NCBI RefSeq assembly: GCF_001667075.1
Contig: NZ_LZIL01000078.1
Span: forward strand, 310,001 to 374,000
DNA: 64,000 bases
From: Mycobacterium sp. 852014-52450_SCH5900713
GTDB lineage: Bacteria > Actinomycetota > Actinomycetes > Mycobacteriales > Mycobacteriaceae
Direction: 5' to 3'
Shown: positions 24,149 to 33,203 of the stretch, in pieces
How positions within the stretch are numbered: the first letter of the stretch is position 1
Layout of the letters: every line of letters begins with the position of its first letter
Made by a program: the position numbers and the translations under genes
Notes under the pieces: generated by a model
Seen by the model: the letters and a program-made list of their open reading frames with translations, nothing else
Told to the model about the DNA's origin: nothing
The model's database searches: none

Positions 24149-25315
24149 GTGTCAGGACAGCGGGCAAAATCGACGGTGGAGGCCTCCCACCGCTCGATCC
24201 ACCCAGATATCCCAGGTGTGCCGTGGTACGCCGCTCTGCTTCTCGCCGTCACCGCCACCGCCATCGGTTACGGAATCGACGCCGGCCAGAAGGAGCTGAC
24301 GCATGTCTTCGCCGGCTTCTATATAGCCGGTTGCGTGGCCGCGGTGCTGGCAGTGCGCCAGGACGGGCTTTTCACCGCGATGATCCAGCCTCCGCTGATA
24401 CTTTTCTGCGCGGTACCCGGCGCCTACTGGTTGTTCCACGACGCCAAGGTCGGCCACCTCAAAGACCTGTTGATCAACTGCGGCTATCCACTCATCGAGC
24501 GCTTCCCGCTGATGCTGGGAACCGCCGGCGTGGTGCTGCTGATCGGGCTGGCCAGATGGTACTTCGGGATGTCGCACGGGACGACCGCGACGCCGAAGAG
24601 CTCCGACGACGCGGAGCCCACCGACGCCAAGTCCGTCGTTAGCGGCATTGTCGCCAAACTGCGCGCGATCGTGCGCCCGGAATCCGATGAGGACGACGGC
24701 GACGAGGCAATCTCGGCCAAGGCGCGGCGCACCCGCGGGGCCGGTTCCGCGTCGCGGGCCCGCCGGACGGCGCGCAGTGATCGGAGCCCCACCCGCTCCA
24801 CCCGAACCCGTTCCCGCCGTACCCGGGAACCGCTCGACGACGCAGGCGAACCCGGCGAGCGGCGCTCGCCCCGGAGAGGTTCGACGACCGCCCGGGACTA
24901 CGACGCCGCGGAACCGCCCCGCCGGCCACGCCGCCGCCCGAGGCCGGATGCCGATCCCGATGCGCGCGGTCAGTCCCGGGAAGGCCGTCGGGAGCCCCGC
25001 AGCCGCCGCAGCCCCTACGAGCGGCCGTACGAGCAGCCGAGGTCGCGTTTCGAAGGCTCGGATCGGTACGGGGACCCGTTTGACCCGCCCGGGTCCTCGG
25101 AGCGTTTCGGCCGCTACGACAGCTACGAGTCCCCCTACGAGCCGAGGCGACGCCGCCCCGCGCCGAACGGCAACAACGGGACGCATCACCCCATCTCGCA
25201 GGCGCGCTACCGGGGGGCCGGTGCACCAGACGAGGCCGCGCCCGAGCGGCGGAACCGCTCACGGACGTATGGCCGGCCTCAGCGACCCCCGACGGAATGG
25301 GAATACGACGGCTGA
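24149..25315 (+). CDS. DUF6542-type membrane protein with long Arg-rich tail
   Basis: 388 residues. Residues 24-140 hold four membrane helices (WYAALLLAVTATAIGYGI, FAGFYIAGCVAAVLAVR, PPLILFCAVPGAYWLF, MLGTAGVVLLIGLARWYF). From about residue 150 the chain is disordered and very rich in Arg, Ser, Asp and Pro with repeated RRR/RSRR and YE(R/S)PYE motifs, ending PPTEWEYDG. Conserved next to ychF and ispH in mycobacteria; from memory Rv1111c. The basic tail could bind nucleic acid or acidic lipid, but this is inference. Confidence 0.8.
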   Translation: MSGQRAKSTVEASHRSIHPDIPGVPWYAALLLAVTATAIGYGIDAGQKELTHVFAGFYIAGCVAAVLAVRQDGLFTAMIQPPLILFCAVPGAYWLFHDAKVGHLKDLLINCGYPLIERFPLMLGTAGVVLLIGLARWYFGMSHGTTATPKSSDDAEPTDAKSVVSGIVAKLRAIVRPESDEDDGDEAISAKARRTRGAGSASRARRTARSDRSPTRSTRTRSRRTREPLDDAGEPGERRSPRRGSTTARDYDAAEPPRRPRRRPRPDADPDARGQSREGRREPRSRRSPYERPYEQPRSRFEGSDRYGDPFDPPGSSERFGRYDSYESPYEPRRRRPAPNGNNGTHHPISQARYRGAGAPDEAAPERRNRSRTYGRPQRPPTEWEYDG

Positions 25316-25337
25316 GCACCGGCCGGCGCCCGATGTG

Positions 25338-26336
25338 TCAGAGCAGTGACCGGATCTCGCGCGGCAGCGCGAACACCAGGGTTTCCTGTGCCGTGCTGAC
25401 CGGTTGCACCACGTCGTAGCCGTAGTCGGCGAGCCGCTCCAGCACACCGCGCACCAATACCTCGGGGACGGACGCGCCGGACGTCACGCCCACAGTGGTC
25501 ACCCCTTCCAGCCATGCCGGCTGGATATCGTCGGCCCAGTCGACCAAGTGGGCGGCCGCGGCCCCGCCGCCCAGCGCCACCTCGACCAGCCGCACCGAGT
25601 TCGAGGAGTTCCGCGAACCGACGACGATCACCAGCTGGCACTCGGGGGCCATCGCCTTGACGGCGACCTGCCGGTTCTGCGTCGCGTAGCAGATGTCGTC
25701 GCTGGGCGGATCCTGCAGCTTCGGGAAGCGCTGGCGCAGCCGGTCGACGATCTCCATGGTTTCGTCGACCGACAGCGTGGTCTGCGACAGCCACACCAGC
25801 TTGTTCTCGTCCCGGACCGTCACGTTGTCCACGGCGGCGACTCCGTCGACCAGCTGCACATGGTCGGGCGCCTCGCCCGCGGTCCCGATGACCTCCTCGT
25901 GGCCCTCGTGGCCGATGAGGAGGATGTCGTAGTCGTTGCGCGCGAACCGCCTGGCCTCGTTGTGCACCTTGGTCACCAGCGGGCAGGTGGCGTCGATGGT
26001 GTGCAGGTTGCGTGCGGCGGCCGCGGCGTGCACGGTGGGCGCGACCCCGTGCGCGGAGAACACCACGATGGAACCCTCGGGGACCTCGTCGGTCTCCTCG
26101 ACGAACACCGCACCGGCCTTTTCCAAGGTGGTGACCACGTGCCGGTTGTGCACGATCTCGTGACGCACGTACACCGGCGCGCCGTGCTTTTCCAGCGCGC
26201 GTTCGACGGTCTCGACGGCTCTATCCACGCCCGCGCAGTAACCACGCGGCTCGGCCAGAAGCACTCGCTTGCGGGCTGGATCGCTGGCTACCGAGCTGGA
26301 CGCGCCGGGAATTCCCATGTCGACAGTCGGCGGCAT
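25338..26336 (-). CDS. ispH: 4-hydroxy-3-methylbut-2-enyl diphosphate reductase (IspH/LytB)
   Basis: 332 residues from ATG 26336. Three iron-sulfur cysteines: Cys34 in EPRGYCAGVDRAV, Cys118 in DATCPLVTKVH, Cys216 in DDICYATQNRQ; substrate residues SAHGV, HEGHEEVIGT and GSRNSSNSVRL. Last step of the MEP pathway, making IPP and DMAPP in the cytosol; supplies prenyl diphosphates used by the Z-prenyl synthase further along. Convergent with the upstream membrane protein. From memory this is LytB2, Rv1110. Confidence 0.95.
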   Translation of the reverse strand: MPPTVDMGIPGASSSVASDPARKRVLLAEPRGYCAGVDRAVETVERALEKHGAPVYVRHEIVHNRHVVTTLEKAGAVFVEETDEVPEGSIVVFSAHGVAPTVHAAAAARNLHTIDATCPLVTKVHNEARRFARNDYDILLIGHEGHEEVIGTAGEAPDHVQLVDGVAAVDNVTVRDENKLVWLSQTTLSVDETMEIVDRLRQRFPKLQDPPSDDICYATQNRQVAVKAMAPECQLVIVVGSRNSSNSVRLVEVALGGGAAAAHLVDWADDIQPAWLEGVTTVGVTSGASVPEVLVRGVLERLADYGYDVVQPVSTAQETLVFALPREIRSLL

Positions 26337-26425
26337 GACACCCAGGGTACGTTCTGCGGACACGGGCTTGCCAGCTCGCGCCGGCGGGCTTGGAGTTAGC
26401 GGTCGCTTAAGGCAATCTTGGACCC

Positions 26426-27013
26426 ATGGCTACTGCACCGTATGGAGTTCGGCTACTGGTCGGCGCGGCGACAGTCGCCGTCGAGGAGACCATGAAGCTG
26501 CCGAAAACCATCCTGATGTACCCCATGACATTAGCCAGTCAGGCGGCGCACCTTGTGATGCGATTTCAGCAGAACCTCGCCGAACTGGCGATCAAGGGTG
26601 ACAGCACCCTGGAGAACATCTTTCCGCCAAAGGATGAGCAGCCGGAATGGGCAACGTTCGACGAGGACCTGCCCGAAGCGGTCGAAGCGCCCGGCCCCGC
26701 CGACGACGGTATCGGCGAGGGCGATCGGCGAACCGAGGGGAGGTTCGCGTTGTACTCGCTCGCCGACGCCGCGTCCGATGCCGCCCCGTTGAAGCAGGGC
26801 AGGAAATCCGCGGACGCGCCGGCGGTTCCGCAACCGTCGGTGGTGACCGAGCTGGACTACGCGGCGCTGACGCTGGCGCAGCTGCGGGCCCGTCTGCAAT
26901 CGCTGAGCGTCGACGAACTCGAAGCCCTGCTGGCATACGAGCAGGCCACCAAGGGCCGCGCGCCTTTTCAGACGCTGCTCGCCAACAGGATCACCCGCGC
27001 GAACGCGAAGTGA
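26426..27013 (+). CDS. Probable lipid-droplet-associated protein
   Basis: 195 residues. An amphipathic/hydrophobic N-terminal half (VRLLVGAATVAVEETMKLPKTILMYPMTLASQAAHLVMRFQQNLAELAIKGDSTLENIF) and an acidic linker, ending with a helical LTLAQLRARLQSLSVDELEALLAYE segment. Actinobacterial homologues carry the name lipid droplet-associated protein, which I recall but cannot verify. The TLAQLRARLQSLSVDELEALL segment resembles a Rho-termination/SAP-like helical hairpin. The stop overlaps the xseA GTG (GTGA), so it is part of the xseA-xseB transcript. Confidence 0.7.
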   Translation: MATAPYGVRLLVGAATVAVEETMKLPKTILMYPMTLASQAAHLVMRFQQNLAELAIKGDSTLENIFPPKDEQPEWATFDEDLPEAVEAPGPADDGIGEGDRRTEGRFALYSLADAASDAAPLKQGRKSADAPAVPQPSVVTELDYAALTLAQLRARLQSLSVDELEALLAYEQATKGRAPFQTLLANRITRANAK

Positions 27014-28260
27014 CCCCGGCCGCACAATCCGAACCGAACTCCGCCGAGAACCCATTTCCGGTGCGCGCGGTGGCAATTCGGGTCGCCGGCTGGATCGACA
27101 AGCTCGGCACGGTATGGGTTGAGGGCCAGCTGGCCCAGATCAGCGCGCGGGCCGACTCCAAGACGGTGTTCATGGTGCTGCGCGATCCGGCTGCCGACAT
27201 GTCGCTGACCGTGACCTGTTCACGCGACTTGGTGGCCAACGCGCCGGTGAAACTGACCGAGGGCACGCAGGTGGTGGTGTGCGGGAAGCCGTCGTTCTAC
27301 ACCGGTCGGGGCACGTTCTCGCTGCGGCTCAGCGAGATTCGCGCCGTCGGGGTGGGCGAGCTGCTGGCACGGATCGATCGGCTGCGCCGGCTGCTGGACG
27401 CCGAAGGGCTCTTCGACCCCCGGCTCAAGCGACCAATCCCCTTCCTGCCCAACATGATCGGCCTGATCACCGGCCGGGCCAGCGCCGCCGAACGCGACGT
27501 GACGACGGTGGCCACCGGACGCTGGCCCGGGGCGCGTTTCGCCGTGCGAAACACCGCGGTCCAGGGACCCAATGCGGTGGCGCAGATCGTCGAGGCGCTA
27601 TACGAACTCGACCGCCACGTCGAGGTCGACGTCATCGTGGTGGCCCGCGGCGGCGGTAGCGTCGAGGACCTGTTGCCGTTCTCCGACGAGACGCTGTGCC
27701 GCGCCATCGCGGCGTGCCGAACCCCGGTCATCAGCGCGGTCGGTCACGAACCCGACAATCCGCTGTGCGACCTGGTTGCCGACCTGCGCGCCGCCACCCC
27801 GACCGACGCGGCCAAGAAGGTCGTGCCCGACACCGCTGCCGAGCAGCGCCTGATCGATGATCTGCGCCGGCGAAGCGCGCAGGCGCTGCGCAACTGGGTG
27901 GCTCGCGAACAACGCGCGCTGGCCCAGGTCCGCAGCCGCCCGGTGCTCGCCGAACCGCTGACGGTCCTGACGGCGCGCGCCGAGGAGATTCATCGCGCCC
28001 GGGTGGCGATTCGCCGCGACGTCACCCGCCTGGCCGCCGCGGAGACGGAGCGCGTCGGTCACCTGAGCGCGCGGCTGGCGACGCTGGGCCCGGCGGCCAC
28101 CCTGGCCCGCGGCTATGCCGTGGTGCAGGCGGTGCCGGACTCCGGGGCCCCGGTGGTGCTGCGGTCGGTCGCCCCGGCGCCCGCCGGCAGCCGGCTACGG
28201 GTGCGGGTGGCCGACGGCGCGATCGCCGCGGTGAGCGAAGGGCAGACCGATGGCCGGTGA
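27010..28260 (+). CDS. xseA: Exodeoxyribonuclease VII large subunit
   Basis: 416 residues from GTG 27010, which overlaps the previous stop. N-terminal OB fold (VWVEGQLAQISARADSKTVFMVLRD), then the catalytic core: PNMIGLITGRASAAERDV, DVIVVARGGGSVEDLLPFSDE and TPVISAVGHEPDNPLCDLVADLRAATPTDAA, all signature blocks. Long helical coiled-coil C-terminal region that binds the small subunit. Degrades single-stranded DNA to oligonucleotides. The reading frame is open further upstream but that part is a shadow of the preceding gene. Confidence 0.95.
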   Translation: MTPAAQSEPNSAENPFPVRAVAIRVAGWIDKLGTVWVEGQLAQISARADSKTVFMVLRDPAADMSLTVTCSRDLVANAPVKLTEGTQVVVCGKPSFYTGRGTFSLRLSEIRAVGVGELLARIDRLRRLLDAEGLFDPRLKRPIPFLPNMIGLITGRASAAERDVTTVATGRWPGARFAVRNTAVQGPNAVAQIVEALYELDRHVEVDVIVVARGGGSVEDLLPFSDETLCRAIAACRTPVISAVGHEPDNPLCDLVADLRAATPTDAAKKVVPDTAAEQRLIDDLRRRSAQALRNWVAREQRALAQVRSRPVLAEPLTVLTARAEEIHRARVAIRRDVTRLAAAETERVGHLSARLATLGPAATLARGYAVVQAVPDSGAPVVLRSVAPAPAGSRLRVRVADGAIAAVSEGQTDGR

Positions 28261-28486
28261 AGACGAGCAGTCAATGACGCCTATTAGTAACCTCGGCTAC
28301 GAAGCGTGCCGGGACGAGCTGATCGAAGTCGTCCGCCTGCTGGAGCAGGGAGGCCTGGATCTCGACGCGTCGCTGAAACTGTGGGAAAGGGGCGAGGAGC
28401 TTGCAAAAATGTGCGAGGAACACTTAGCTGGCGCCCGCAAGCGGATTGAGGATGCGCTCGCGGCCGGCCAGGCGGACGACGCCTGA
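28250..28486 (+). CDS. xseB: Exodeoxyribonuclease VII small subunit
   Basis: 78 residues, overlapping the xseA end by 11 bases. GYEACRDELIEVVRLLEQGGLDLDASLKLWERGEELAKMCEEHL is the standard XseB helical hairpin; the LDLDASLKLWERG block is diagnostic. Several XseB copies bind one XseA. An internal ATG eight codons on is a possible shorter start. Confidence 0.95.
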   Translation: MAGEDEQSMTPISNLGYEACRDELIEVVRLLEQGGLDLDASLKLWERGEELAKMCEEHLAGARKRIEDALAAGQADDA

Positions 28487-28530
28487 TCTCGGCCAATTTG
28501 CGAAACGCAAACCATGATCATTTTCGAAAT

Positions 28531-28544
28531 TGGAACACGTTTCA
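28531..28544. promoter_or_regulatory. KstR-type operator
   Basis: TGGAACACGTTTCA fits exactly the TnnAACnnGTTnnA motif described for KstR, the TetR repressor of the mycobacterial sterol regulon. It lies 3 bases before the 3beta-HSD start codon used here and next to a TATGCT -10 candidate. Confidence 0.65.
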
Positions 28545-28546
28545 GT

Positions 28547-28552
28547 TATGCT
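28547..28552 (+). promoter_or_regulatory. Candidate -10 box for 3beta-HSD
   Basis: TATGCT fits TAnnnT; the expected transcript start at 28559-28560 coincides with an in-frame ATG (28560), suggesting a leaderless message. Confidence 0.45.
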
Positions 28553-29648
28553 GCGGCCCATGGCTGATGCATCACTGACCACCGAACTCGGCCGCGTCCT
28601 CGTCACCGGCGGCTCCGGGTTCGTCGGCGCCAATCTGGTCACCACCCTGCTGGACCGCGGCCACCACGTGCGCTCGTTCGACCGCGCGCCGTCGCCGCTT
28701 GCGCAGCACCCGCAACTGGATGTGCTCGAGGGCGACATCACCGACACGGCGATCTGCGCCCAAGCGGTGGACGGCATCGACACCATCTTCCACACCGCGG
28801 CGATCATCGATTTGATGGGTGGCGCGTCGGTGACGGACGCATACCGGCAGCGCAGCTTCGGGGTCAACGTCGGCGGCACCGAGAACCTGGTGCACGCCGG
28901 GCAGGCGGCGGGGGTGAAGCGATTCGTCTACACCTCGTCCAACAGCGTCGTGATGGGCGGCCAAAACATCCCCGGCGGGGACGAGACGCTGCCCTACACC
29001 AACCGGTTCAACGACCTGTATACCGAGACGAAGGTCGTCGCCGAGCGGTTCGTGCTGTCGCAGAACGGCATTGGCGAAATGTTGACCTGCGCGATTCGGC
29101 CCAGCGGAATCTGGGGCCGCGGCGATCAGACGATGTTCCGCAGGCTGTTCGAAAGCGTGATCGCCGGCCACGTCAAGGTGCTGATCGGCCGCAAGTCGGC
29201 CCGACTGGATAACTCCTACGTGCACAACCTCATTCACGGTTTCATCCTGGCCGCCCAGCACCTCGTCCCCGGGGGCGCGGCGCCGGGTCAGGCGTACTTC
29301 ATCAACGACGACGAACCGATCAACATGTTCGAGTTCGCGCGGCCGGTCGTCGAGGCGTGCGGCGTGAACTGGCCCCGGGTACGGGTCAACGGCCCCCTCG
29401 TCCGCGCGGCGATGACCGGTTGGCAGCGGCTGCATTTCCGCTTCGGCATACCCGCGCCGCTGCTCGAGCCGCTGGCCGTGGAGCGACTGTATCTGGACAA
29501 TTACTTCTCGATCGCCAAGGCCCGCCGCGACCTCGGCTATGAGCCCCCATTCACCACCGAACAGGCGATGGCGGAATGCCTGCCCTATTACGTCGACATG
29601 TTCAATCGCATGAAATGCCAGGCGCAGCAGGCTAAGCCCGCGGGGTAG
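28548..29648 (+). CDS. 3beta-hydroxysteroid dehydrogenase/isomerase
   Basis: 366 residues. SDR-type NAD site VLVTGGSGFVGANLVTTLLDRGH at the N-terminus, HTAAIIDLMGG, and the catalytic YTSSNSVVMGG ... YTETK (Tyr and Lys). The order matches the 3beta-HSD extended SDR family; from memory M. tuberculosis Rv1106c, which oxidises cholesterol to cholestenone. I use ATG 28548 because the family begins MLRxMxDASL, but it has no ribosome site; ATG 28560 gives a leaderless alternative supported by the TATGCT box. A KstR-like operator sits immediately upstream. Confidence 0.9.
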   Translation: MLRPMADASLTTELGRVLVTGGSGFVGANLVTTLLDRGHHVRSFDRAPSPLAQHPQLDVLEGDITDTAICAQAVDGIDTIFHTAAIIDLMGGASVTDAYRQRSFGVNVGGTENLVHAGQAAGVKRFVYTSSNSVVMGGQNIPGGDETLPYTNRFNDLYTETKVVAERFVLSQNGIGEMLTCAIRPSGIWGRGDQTMFRRLFESVIAGHVKVLIGRKSARLDNSYVHNLIHGFILAAQHLVPGGAAPGQAYFINDDEPINMFEFARPVVEACGVNWPRVRVNGPLVRAAMTGWQRLHFRFGIPAPLLEPLAVERLYLDNYFSIAKARRDLGYEPPFTTEQAMAECLPYYVDMFNRMKCQAQQAKPAG

Positions 29649-29683
29649 CACGGCGATTCCCCATTGCGACATCGGGGATACCA

Positions 29684-30064
29684 ATGCGACAGACTGAACC
29701 CATGACGCTCCTCCGCGCCGATCCCGTCCTCGCGGTGCACGACCTTGACCGTGCGGCGGAGTGGTTCACCCGAATACTGAATTGCACGGTGACGGAGCCC
29801 GACCCGGGCAATTGGGCATTCTGCTCGGCCGGGTCGGTGACGTTCAGGCTCGGCCGCTGCCCGGAGTCGTTGCCGGCGTCGGACCTCGGGGACCACAGCT
29901 ACATCGCGTATTTGACCGTCGCGGGCATCGACGAGTACCACAGGCGCGCTCTCGCTGAAGGAGCCGACATTCTCAAGCCCCCGACGATCGAACCCTGGGG
30001 CCGCCGCGAGATGGGTCTGCGATCGCCCGACGGACACCGGTTCATGCTCTCGGAGCCGCTGTAG
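29684..30064 (+). CDS. VOC family protein
   Basis: 126 residues. DPVLAVHDLDRAAEWFTRILNC and MGLRSPDGHRFMLSEPL are the two ends of a single VOC domain; the final metal Glu is present in LSEPL. GGGGAT precedes the ATG at a workable distance; a second ATG six codons on is possible. Lies 35 bases after 3beta-HSD on the same strand but no functional link can be shown. Confidence 0.8.
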   Translation: MRQTEPMTLLRADPVLAVHDLDRAAEWFTRILNCTVTEPDPGNWAFCSAGSVTFRLGRCPESLPASDLGDHSYIAYLTVAGIDEYHRRALAEGADILKPPTIEPWGRREMGLRSPDGHRFMLSEPL

Positions 30065-30081
30065 CTTCGGCCTTGGCGGAC

Positions 30082-31623
30082 CTACCGGAAACCCACCATC
30101 TCGCTGCCCCAGGCCGCGCGGATGTTCGCATCGACATCGTGCGCGACGGTGTCGCGCTTGTCGATGACCAGGCAAACGCGATCGGCCTCCCGGTAGGGCC
30201 TCCAGTCCGGCTCGCCGGCCGGGCCCGCCGGCTTTGACTGCGCAGCGAAATTGATCCACCGGGTGCGCATTCTCTTGGAGACCGCCTTGGCGGTTTTGCT
30301 GCCGCCCAGTTTCAGCGTGGGATCCTTCGGCGCCCCGAGATTGCCCCAAACGTAGGGCAATTCGGTGGCGTGAGCGGCATTGACCAACAGCAGCTTCAGT
30401 AGTGGGGTCGCATAATCGAACCGGTACAGGTACACCGGTGCCACGCGGGCGTGGCCCTCGGCCAGCCAGACCGAGGGCATGCGGAACCCGACGTCGGTTG
30501 CGATGCTCAAACTCCTTGCCCTGCGCCGCAACCGAGAATACGTCAACCCGATCTGCTCGTCCGTCGGCAATTGCAGGTCGGGTTGCTCGGCGGCGATCTG
30601 GTCGAACATCGACGTGATCGCGCGAGGCGTGATCGGCATCAGCCGCGACCGCATCAGCCGGAAGAGCGCCGCCTCGTGCTTGTTGGTCCCGATGACCAAG
30701 GGGACCGGCAGCGAGCGGCCCTCCTGCACGCGCTTGACCGGGTAGTCGTCCAGCAACTCGCCGTCGATGATCGGGACGAACGCCAGGAGGCCCGGATTAC
30801 GCACGGGCACTTCATCGAAGACCTCTTGGGAAGCGGCAAGCAGCACCGCGGTCGGCACGTCGGGCAACCGGTCCGCGTCGACGTCAAGCCTGTCGAGGAC
30901 GGTCTCGGCGACGCGCTCGGCCCTGCGCCGGTCGTATACCGACGTGGCCGGTGAACTCTGGGCGATCGCGCGGGCGAACAGCCCCCCGGCCGACGGGCTG
31001 GCCAGCAGGGTCGTCACGATCCCCGCGCCGGCGGACTCACCGAATAGCGTGACGTTGCAAGGATCGCCGCCGAACGCCGCGATGTTGTCGCGCACCCAGC
31101 CCAGTGCGGCCAGCACGTCGCGCAGCCCGACGTTGGAGTCGAACCGCCGCCGCGAACTGCTAAACGACGACAGGTCCATGAAACCGAGCGCTCCCACTCG
31201 GTAGTTGACCGTGACCACGATGACCTCGCCGTCGCCGGCCAGCCGCCGCCCATCGTAGAGCGCCTGACTGCCCGATCCCAGGACGTACGCGCCCCCGTGG
31301 AGCCACACCATCACGGGCTTTCCGTCGCCCGGCTGGGTGCCAGACGACGCCCAGACGTTCAGCCGCAGGCAGTCTTCGCCCTGCGGCGCGCCCAAATCGA
31401 GCGGCATGTTGGGGAAGACCGGCTGCGGGCAGGCCGGCCCGTAGCGGGTGGCGTCGGCGACCTTCTTCCACCGCTCGGGGGGCTGCGGCGCCCGGAAGCG
31501 CAGCGCGCCGACGGGCGGGGCGGCGTACCGGATGCCCTTCCACGAGCTGACGCGGCCGTCGTCGGCGCCGCGGACGGGGCCGAAGGCGGTTTCGACCACC
31601 CGGTCACTGGTCGTTGTCGTCAT
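30082..31623 (-). CDS. Type B carboxylesterase (para-nitrobenzyl esterase-like)
   Basis: 513 residues. GEDCLRLNVWA (type B signature 2), VMVWLHGGAYVLGSGSQALYDG (oxyanion hole) and NVTLFGESAGAGIV with the nucleophile Ser; a C-terminal HATELPYVWG supplies the catalytic His. No signal peptide. Hydrolyses short-chain esters. From memory the M. tuberculosis region (Rv1104/Rv1105) carries the same gene as two fragments, whereas here it is one intact frame. Third gene of a minus-strand run: DUF4245, dienelactone-hydrolase-like, this esterase, with gaps of 13 and 15 bases. Confidence 0.9.
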   Translation of the reverse strand: MTTTTSDRVVETAFGPVRGADDGRVSSWKGIRYAAPPVGALRFRAPQPPERWKKVADATRYGPACPQPVFPNMPLDLGAPQGEDCLRLNVWASSGTQPGDGKPVMVWLHGGAYVLGSGSQALYDGRRLAGDGEVIVVTVNYRVGALGFMDLSSFSSSRRRFDSNVGLRDVLAALGWVRDNIAAFGGDPCNVTLFGESAGAGIVTTLLASPSAGGLFARAIAQSSPATSVYDRRRAERVAETVLDRLDVDADRLPDVPTAVLLAASQEVFDEVPVRNPGLLAFVPIIDGELLDDYPVKRVQEGRSLPVPLVIGTNKHEAALFRLMRSRLMPITPRAITSMFDQIAAEQPDLQLPTDEQIGLTYSRLRRRARSLSIATDVGFRMPSVWLAEGHARVAPVYLYRFDYATPLLKLLLVNAAHATELPYVWGNLGAPKDPTLKLGGSKTAKAVSKRMRTRWINFAAQSKPAGPAGEPDWRPYREADRVCLVIDKRDTVAHDVDANIRAAWGSEMVGFR

Positions 31624-31638
31624 GCGTGTGGAACTTTC

Positions 31639-32436
31639 CTAACCAAGGCGCTCGGTGAGGAACTCGACTACCCGCTTGCGGGCCTCGTACGCCGGCTGGC
31701 CGTCGACTTCGCGGACCTCGTCGGTCAACACCGAGTGCGCCAGCTTGCCGAAACCGCCCACATTGCCCGGCCGCGAGTCGATCTCGATCACCTCGAACGC
31801 GTCACCGAGGCGCTCCTTGAGCACCGCGAACCGTTCGCGCGGCACGGCGCTGTCCTCGCTGAACCGCAGACCCATCGCGCATAGGCCGTCGTTGGCGCAG
31901 CGATCGGCCACGGTGGCCAGTTCTGATTCGCTCAGGCCGGGATCGCGGCGCCGCGCACGCCCCAGCGGCAGCGGTACCGACGGCTGCGAAAGCACCGGGG
32001 CCAGCACGGCGTCGTCGACCGCGACGGCCAGCGCGAAACCGCCCGTGAAGCATTGGCCGATCACGCCGACACCCTTGCCGGGGGTCGACGCGTTGAGGTC
32101 ACGGGCCAGCGCGCGCAGGAACATCGACACCGGCCGCTGCTTGTTCGTCGCGAAGGCCGCGAATTCCTTTGCCACACAAGCCCGGCTGATCGAGGAGGCG
32201 ATGTAACCGACCGTCTTGGGTTTGCCCGGCTCACCGAACAGCGACGGCATGGCGACGGTGAAGCCGTTGTCCACCAGGTGATTGCCCAGGGCCAGCACGC
32301 CGGGGTGGATCCCGGGTATCTCGGGAATCAGCACCACCCCCGGGCCGCTGCCCTTGCGGTAGACGTCATGGGTGTAGCCGCCTCCGCTGAACGGCGCCGC
32401 CGACCATCCGGATAGATCTGCTTGGGGTGCAGTCAC
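31639..32436 (-). CDS. Dienelactone hydrolase family protein
   Basis: 265 residues from GTG 32436, chosen because AAGGAAGG lies at the right distance and the upstream frame is Arg-rich shadow. VVLIPEIPGIHPGVLALGNHLVDNGFTVAMPSLFG is the dienelactone hydrolase start; the nucleophile elbow is GQCFTGGFA, so the nucleophile is Cys as in true dienelactone hydrolases. DSRPGNVGGFGKLAHSVLTDE near the end should supply the His. Substrate unknown; ring-cleavage lactones or other esters are possible. Confidence 0.85.
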   Translation of the reverse strand: MTAPQADLSGWSAAPFSGGGYTHDVYRKGSGPGVVLIPEIPGIHPGVLALGNHLVDNGFTVAMPSLFGEPGKPKTVGYIASSISRACVAKEFAAFATNKQRPVSMFLRALARDLNASTPGKGVGVIGQCFTGGFALAVAVDDAVLAPVLSQPSVPLPLGRARRRDPGLSESELATVADRCANDGLCAMGLRFSEDSAVPRERFAVLKERLGDAFEVIEIDSRPGNVGGFGKLAHSVLTDEVREVDGQPAYEARKRVVEFLTERLG

Positions 32437-32449
32437 GCTCGGCCTTCCT

Positions 32450-33148
32450 TCAGCGCGCGGGTAACGGCGGCTGCGATTGCGTCGCCGACGCCAGCGTACG
32501 GAACTGATCGGTGTTGCCGGCACCGGTTATCGCGATTTGGGTGGCCCCGGTCGGGCCGGTGAGCCGGGTGGTCCACACCGGCTCGGCGTCCGCCCCGCTC
32601 TGGCCGGCGCCGTTGTAGACCACCCAGTTGGTCCCGGCGACGTCGACCGTTCCGCCCGGATACGCCGACGAATGGATCGAGCCCACCAGCTTGTCCTCGT
32701 CGGCGTTGCTCTGGGTGAGGCTCAGATACATCCCGCTCGGGCTGATGTAGCCGACGACCGAGATGGCCGCGTTCACCCGTTGACCGGTCGAGGGATCGGT
32801 GCGCCCGCCCTGGATGCCGCCGCGACTGCCGGAGTTGGCCTGCCAGCCGGCGGGCAGCTTGGGCAGCCGAATGGGGAAGCCGAGCGTCGCGGCGTCGGCC
32901 CGCAGCGCCGCCGGCGCGTCGTAGGACGGGACGGCGCCCTGGTGACTGCCGGGCTGGAACGAGCACATCCCCACCAGACCGGCCAGCAAAATGCACCCGA
33001 TGACCAGCGGCATCAGTGACCAGAACATGTCGCGGCCGTCCTGCAGCAACCGCGGTTTGGCCGGCCTGGCAGCCGGTCCGGCCGCGCGGGCCGGCTCGCC
33101 GGCTACCTGGCCCTCCGAGCTGGCATTCAGCGGCGGCTCTTCGGTCAT
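32450..33148 (-). CDS. DUF4245 membrane-anchored protein
   Basis: 232 residues: a cytosolic Ala/Pro-rich N-terminus, one helix FWSLMPLVIGCILLAGLVGMC at about residues 42-62, then an extracytoplasmic domain with FPIRLPKLPAGWQANSGSR and GTNWVVYNGAGQSGADAEPVWTTRL, which are DUF4245 hallmarks. Divergent from glpX with 55 bases between; the conserved pairing with glpX is seen across actinobacteria as I recall. Function unknown. Confidence 0.85.
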   Translation of the reverse strand: MTEEPPLNASSEGQVAGEPARAAGPAARPAKPRLLQDGRDMFWSLMPLVIGCILLAGLVGMCSFQPGSHQGAVPSYDAPAALRADAATLGFPIRLPKLPAGWQANSGSRGGIQGGRTDPSTGQRVNAAISVVGYISPSGMYLSLTQSNADEDKLVGSIHSSAYPGGTVDVAGTNWVVYNGAGQSGADAEPVWTTRLTGPTGATQIAITGAGNTDQFRTLASATQSQPPLPAR

Positions 33149-33203
33149 CCCCCGAGTATCCCAGTTCCAGCAGACCGATCAGCTTCTGGGACAATCTCCA
33201 ACC

